DNA of 64,000 nucleotides, taken from positions 153,694-217,693 of the forward strand of contig NZ_PQGG01000028.1 of assembly GCF_002915595.1 (NCBI RefSeq), in the 5' to 3' direction. Under the pieces are notes generated by a model. It was not told where the DNA came from and made no database searches. It was given only the letters and a program-made list of their open reading frames with translations. The translations under genes were made by a program, and so were the position numbers. This document shows positions 61,242-64,000 of this stretch, one piece after another. Source of the stretch: Zhongshania marina. GTDB lineage: Bacteria > Pseudomonadota > Gammaproteobacteria > Pseudomonadales > Spongiibacteraceae. Each line of letters begins with the position of its first letter. Within the stretch, counting starts at the first letter, position 1.

Positions 61242-63028
61242 ATGATTGATGCAATATTGCGCCTCGTAATTGCGCGGCGGATTCTAGTTTTATTTAGTGT
61301 TCTGTTAATTATTGTTGTCGGTGTTCTGAACTACCAGCGCCTTACGATAGATGCCGTGCCGGATATCACAAATGTTCAAGTACAAATTAATACCTCAGCC
61401 TCAGGTTATTCACCATTAGAAGCTGAGCAGCGAATTACGTATCCCGTAGAAACCGCTTTGGCTGGGTTACCAAAACTTGCGTATACCCGTTCATTGTCGC
61501 GCTATGGCTTGTCGCAAGTGACGGCGGTATTTGAGGAAGGAACCGATATTTACTTTGCTAGAAATCTAATCAATACCAAACTTACTGCAATAAAGTCGGT
61601 CCTGCCCGCCGGAATAGAACCTGAGATGGGACCCATTTCTACTGGGCTCGGCGAGATATATATGTATACCGTACAGGCAGAGCCGAACGCACTGCAGGCC
61701 AATGGTCAAGCTTATGACGCCACCGCCTTAAGAGAAATTCAAGATTGGATTATTAAACCACAGCTGGCGCAGGTGAAAGGCATAGTCGAAATCAACAGTA
61801 TTGGCGGCTACAACAAGCAATATCACATTAGCCCAGATGTTCAAAAATTACTGCAGTTCAAGATCAGCTTGGCGGATATTACGGCGGCTTTACTAGCTAA
61901 TAATGATAATCGCGGCGCGGGGTATATAGAGCGCAACGGTCAACAATTGTTAGTGCGTTCACCTGGACAATTGGCAACGGTTGAAGACATTAGCAATGTA
62001 ATTGTGACTACACATAACTCAATCCCTATAAAACTCGGAGACATTGCGAGTATCGGTATTGGAAAGAATTTACGCACTGGTGCCGCCACGCAAGATGGCG
62101 TTGAAACGGTGCTGGGTACCGCAATGATGTTGATAGGTGAAAATTCCCGAGTTGTTGCAAAGCGTGTAGACGAGCGCTTAGCCACTATTCAGGCATCGCT
62201 ACCAAAGGGTGTTGTTGCTCTTCCTGTGTACGACCGAACAAGCTTGGTTGATAAGGCCATTGTGACCGTAAGCAAAAATCTACTAGAAGGTTCTCTGCTT
62301 GTAATTGTCGTACTATTTTTATTATTAGGTAATTTGCGGGCAGCGCTGATTACCGCTGCGGTTATTCCACTGACCATGTTAATGACTATTACTGGCATGG
62401 TGAAAGCCGGTGTCTCCGCAAATTTAATGAGCCTAGGTGCGCTGGATTTCGGCTTGATCATCGATGGCGCCGTGATCATTGTTGAAAACGCTATTCGGCG
62501 CCTATCTCAGGCGCAGCGGAATGGCCATTTAGTTTTACGAGAACGTTTAAATATCGTTTATCAAGCAAGCTCAGAAGTGATTCGTCCCAGTCTATTTGGT
62601 GTTGCCATCATCACTGTTGTGTATATCCCGATTTTTTCTTTAAGCGACGTTGAAGGAAAAATGTTCCATCCGATGGCTGCCACGGTGGTGATGGCCTTAA
62701 TTTCTGCCATGATTTTATCTTTGACAGTAGTCCCCGCCGCGATTGCGGTATTCTTAAAAGGAAACATTAGCGAAAAAGAAGGCATCGTCATGGATGTCGC
62801 TAAACGCGCTTATAAACCTTCGCTACAGTTTGCCTTAAAGTTTCGGTGGTTTATGGTTGGCGGAGCGAGTGCTTTGGTGGTGCTTTGCCTCTATTTAGCT
62901 ACCACCTTGGGTTCGGAGTTTACCCCTCAATTAGATGAAGGGGACGTTACTTTACATGCGATGCGCATTCCCGGCACAGGACTAGAGCAAGCGGTAGAGA
63001 TGCAAACCCTACTTGAAAGACGTATTAA
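61242..63028 (+). pseudogene. czcA: czcA, truncated by an IS982-family element
   Basis: The first 595 or so codons of the chromosomal RND pump. It is highly similar to the transposon copy from MIDAILRLVIARRILVL to [19 protein letters not shown]. The frame then runs into the IS left end and stops at 63054-63056 after an unrelated tail. [18 protein letters not shown] is present, but the second porter half and last six helices are missing. The rest should lie beyond the window. ATG 61242 is preferred over GTG 61233 by alignment and GAGGTG upstream. Confidence 0.9.
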
Positions 63029-63048
63029 ACCCGTAGTGCATTTAGGAA
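63029..63048 (+). repeat. Left inverted repeat of the IS
   Basis: ACCCGTAGTGCATTTAGGAA, 19 of 20 matching the inverted right end. Confidence 0.85.
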
Positions 63049-63111
63049 GGAGGTAAGTTACTCACCCTCATAAAGAGGTTATCATTAGTTTACGAGAAAA
63101 ATGGTAACGAG

Positions 63112-63987
63112 ATGAGTAACTTACACAGCGTTTATAGCAAAATTCTGTCTCTTTTGCACGAAATTGAGCCAGCCGATAATTTTTTGAATCAAATCAGAAC
63201 ACCTAAGCTAAGCGATAAGGAGCTACTCGCGCTCAGTCTTGCAGCTGAAACACTGGGCATTGATTCAGAACACTTTTTGTTCAAACAGCTGCCTGCGTGC
63301 ATCAATGGGAAAATTGAGCGCTCCGTTTATAACAGAAGAGCGCGAAGGTTGAGTTTTAAATTAGAAGAAATCAGAAGCGCTATTGTCACGCGATTAGATG
63401 TTGATAACGATATAAATATTGTCGATAGCATGCCATTGGAAGTGTGTAAAATGAGTCGATCTAATCGCAGTAAAATTTGCCAAGAATTTGAATCTAGCTC
63501 GCCAGATTTTGGTTTTTGTGCAGCACAAAATATGCGCTACTTTGGCTATAAGTTACACGCGGTTTGCTCACCGAGTGGCGTGTTAAAAATGTACGATATA
63601 TCAAAGGCTTCGGTTCATGACATCCATTACCTAAACGATATTGAAGGCCAGTTAAACAATTGTGTTTTGATTGGCGATAAAGGGTATTTGAGCAGAGTTT
63701 GGCAAACAGATTTATTTTCATCAAGTTGTATCAATTTGCAAACACCGATGCGAAAGAACCAGAAAGAGTTTAGAGACTTTCCGGCTAAATATCGTAAAGC
63801 CAGAAAGCGGATCGAAACATTGTTTTCACAACTTTGTGACCAGTTCATGATACGGCGGAATTATGCAAAATCGTTCAAGGGTATTTCGCGCAGAATTGTG
63901 ACAAAGATAGCGTCCCTCACATTAATTCAATGGTTCAACCAACGTGAAGGGAATAAATTAAACAACCTGAAAGTGGTCATTTCCTAA
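63112..63987 (+). CDS. IS982-family transposase
   Basis: A 291-residue transposase. Family stretches are the N-terminal KLSDKELLALSLAAETLGID, NIVDSMPLEVCKMSRSNRS with the first Asp, the central VLIGDKGYLSRVW with the second Asp and, near the end, KARKRIETLFSQLCDQFMIRRNYAKS with the Glu. The frame is intact and fills most of the element, as usual for single-gene IS982 elements. Confidence 0.93.
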   Translation: MSNLHSVYSKILSLLHEIEPADNFLNQIRTPKLSDKELLALSLAAETLGIDSEHFLFKQLPACINGKIERSVYNRRARRLSFKLEEIRSAIVTRLDVDNDINIVDSMPLEVCKMSRSNRSKICQEFESSSPDFGFCAAQNMRYFGYKLHAVCSPSGVLKMYDISKASVHDIHYLNDIEGQLNNCVLIGDKGYLSRVWQTDLFSSSCINLQTPMRKNQKEFRDFPAKYRKARKRIETLFSQLCDQFMIRRNYAKSFKGISRRIVTKIASLTLIQWFNQREGNKLNNLKVVIS

Positions 63988-64000
63988 ATGCACCACGGGT
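63981..64000 (-). repeat. Right inverted repeat of the IS
   Basis: Reverse complement ACCCGTGGTGCATTTAGGAA, one mismatch from the left end. Its outermost base is the last base of the window. Confidence 0.85.

Larger units (their letters stand above)
63029..64000 (+). mobile_element. IS982-family insertion sequence, about 972 bp
   Basis: Its left end reads ACCCGTAGTGCATTTAGGAA (63029-63048). The last 20 bases of the window are the reverse complement with one mismatch (ACCCGTGGTGCATTTAGGAA). Length, ACCC-type ends and transposase agree with the IS982 family. The right end seems to coincide with the window edge, so the target duplication cannot be checked. It interrupts czcA. Confidence 0.88.

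Overview
The window looks like chromosome of a marine-type gammaproteobacterium with moderate GC. The order icd, cspD, clpS, clpA, infA, bpt, aat, trxB, ftsK, lolA, rarA, crcB, serS, cysG resembles that of Pseudomonas and of the Cellvibrionales/Spongiibacteraceae. The genus cannot be settled from the sequence alone. All family assignments are read from protein motifs; no database search was run.

Bases 1-21700 are conserved core. They hold the tip of purB, hflD, mnmA, nudJ, an rluE-type pseudouridine synthase and isocitrate dehydrogenase. Next comes an almost complete N-degron protein-degradation set (clpS, clpA, bpt, aat). It is followed by thioredoxin reductase, a cell division and lipoprotein block (ftsK, lolA, rarA), fluoride export, serS, siroheme synthesis, glutathione reductase and the tail-specific protease. 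Bases 21860-28290 carry lipid and steroid-type metabolism (a ketosteroid-isomerase-like protein, acyl-CoA dehydrogenase, AlkK-type acyl-CoA ligase, thioesterase) and an HDOD signalling protein with a degenerate GGDEF domain.

From 28300 to the end the window is accessory. First comes a copper block read leftwards: CopA-type P-ATPase, CueR, a small His/Cys-rich secreted protein, a multicopper oxidase and CopB. It has a clear CueR-type promoter at 34377-34407. An orphan ModA and a CDF exporter follow. At 36318-42507 lies a three-gene operon: a single-module EntF-like NRPS (C-A-T-TE) whose adenylation pocket reads like a glycine code, a UGT-type glycosyltransferase, and an EntD/Sfp-type phosphopantetheinyl transferase. 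No catechol genes are present. A sulfotransferase lies just upstream. This gene set would fit an acyl-glycine glycolipid such as the glycine-glucolipid of Alcanivorax, possibly sulfated.

At 44290 a chromosomal czc operon (small CzcI-like protein, czcC, czcB, czcA) begins, but it is broken twice. A 14.3-kb Tn3-family transposon (45156-59461, perfect 34-bp inverted repeats, TATAT target duplication) splits czcC, and an IS982-family element (63029-64000) truncates czcA. The transposon carries its own intact czc set in opposite orientation: CDF exporter, CzcI-like protein, czcC, czcB, czcA, czcD and ynfA. It also carries a KfrA/TnpT-like coiled-coil protein, a CadR/PbrR-type MerR regulator, a tyrosine recombinase and a Tn3 transposase. 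One MerR operator at 54640-54670 lies between the leftward resistance genes and the rightward merR-recombinase-transposase genes, so metal sensing and mobility may share a control point. The probable biology is an inherited metal-efflux operon inactivated and replaced by a transposon bearing a homologous one.
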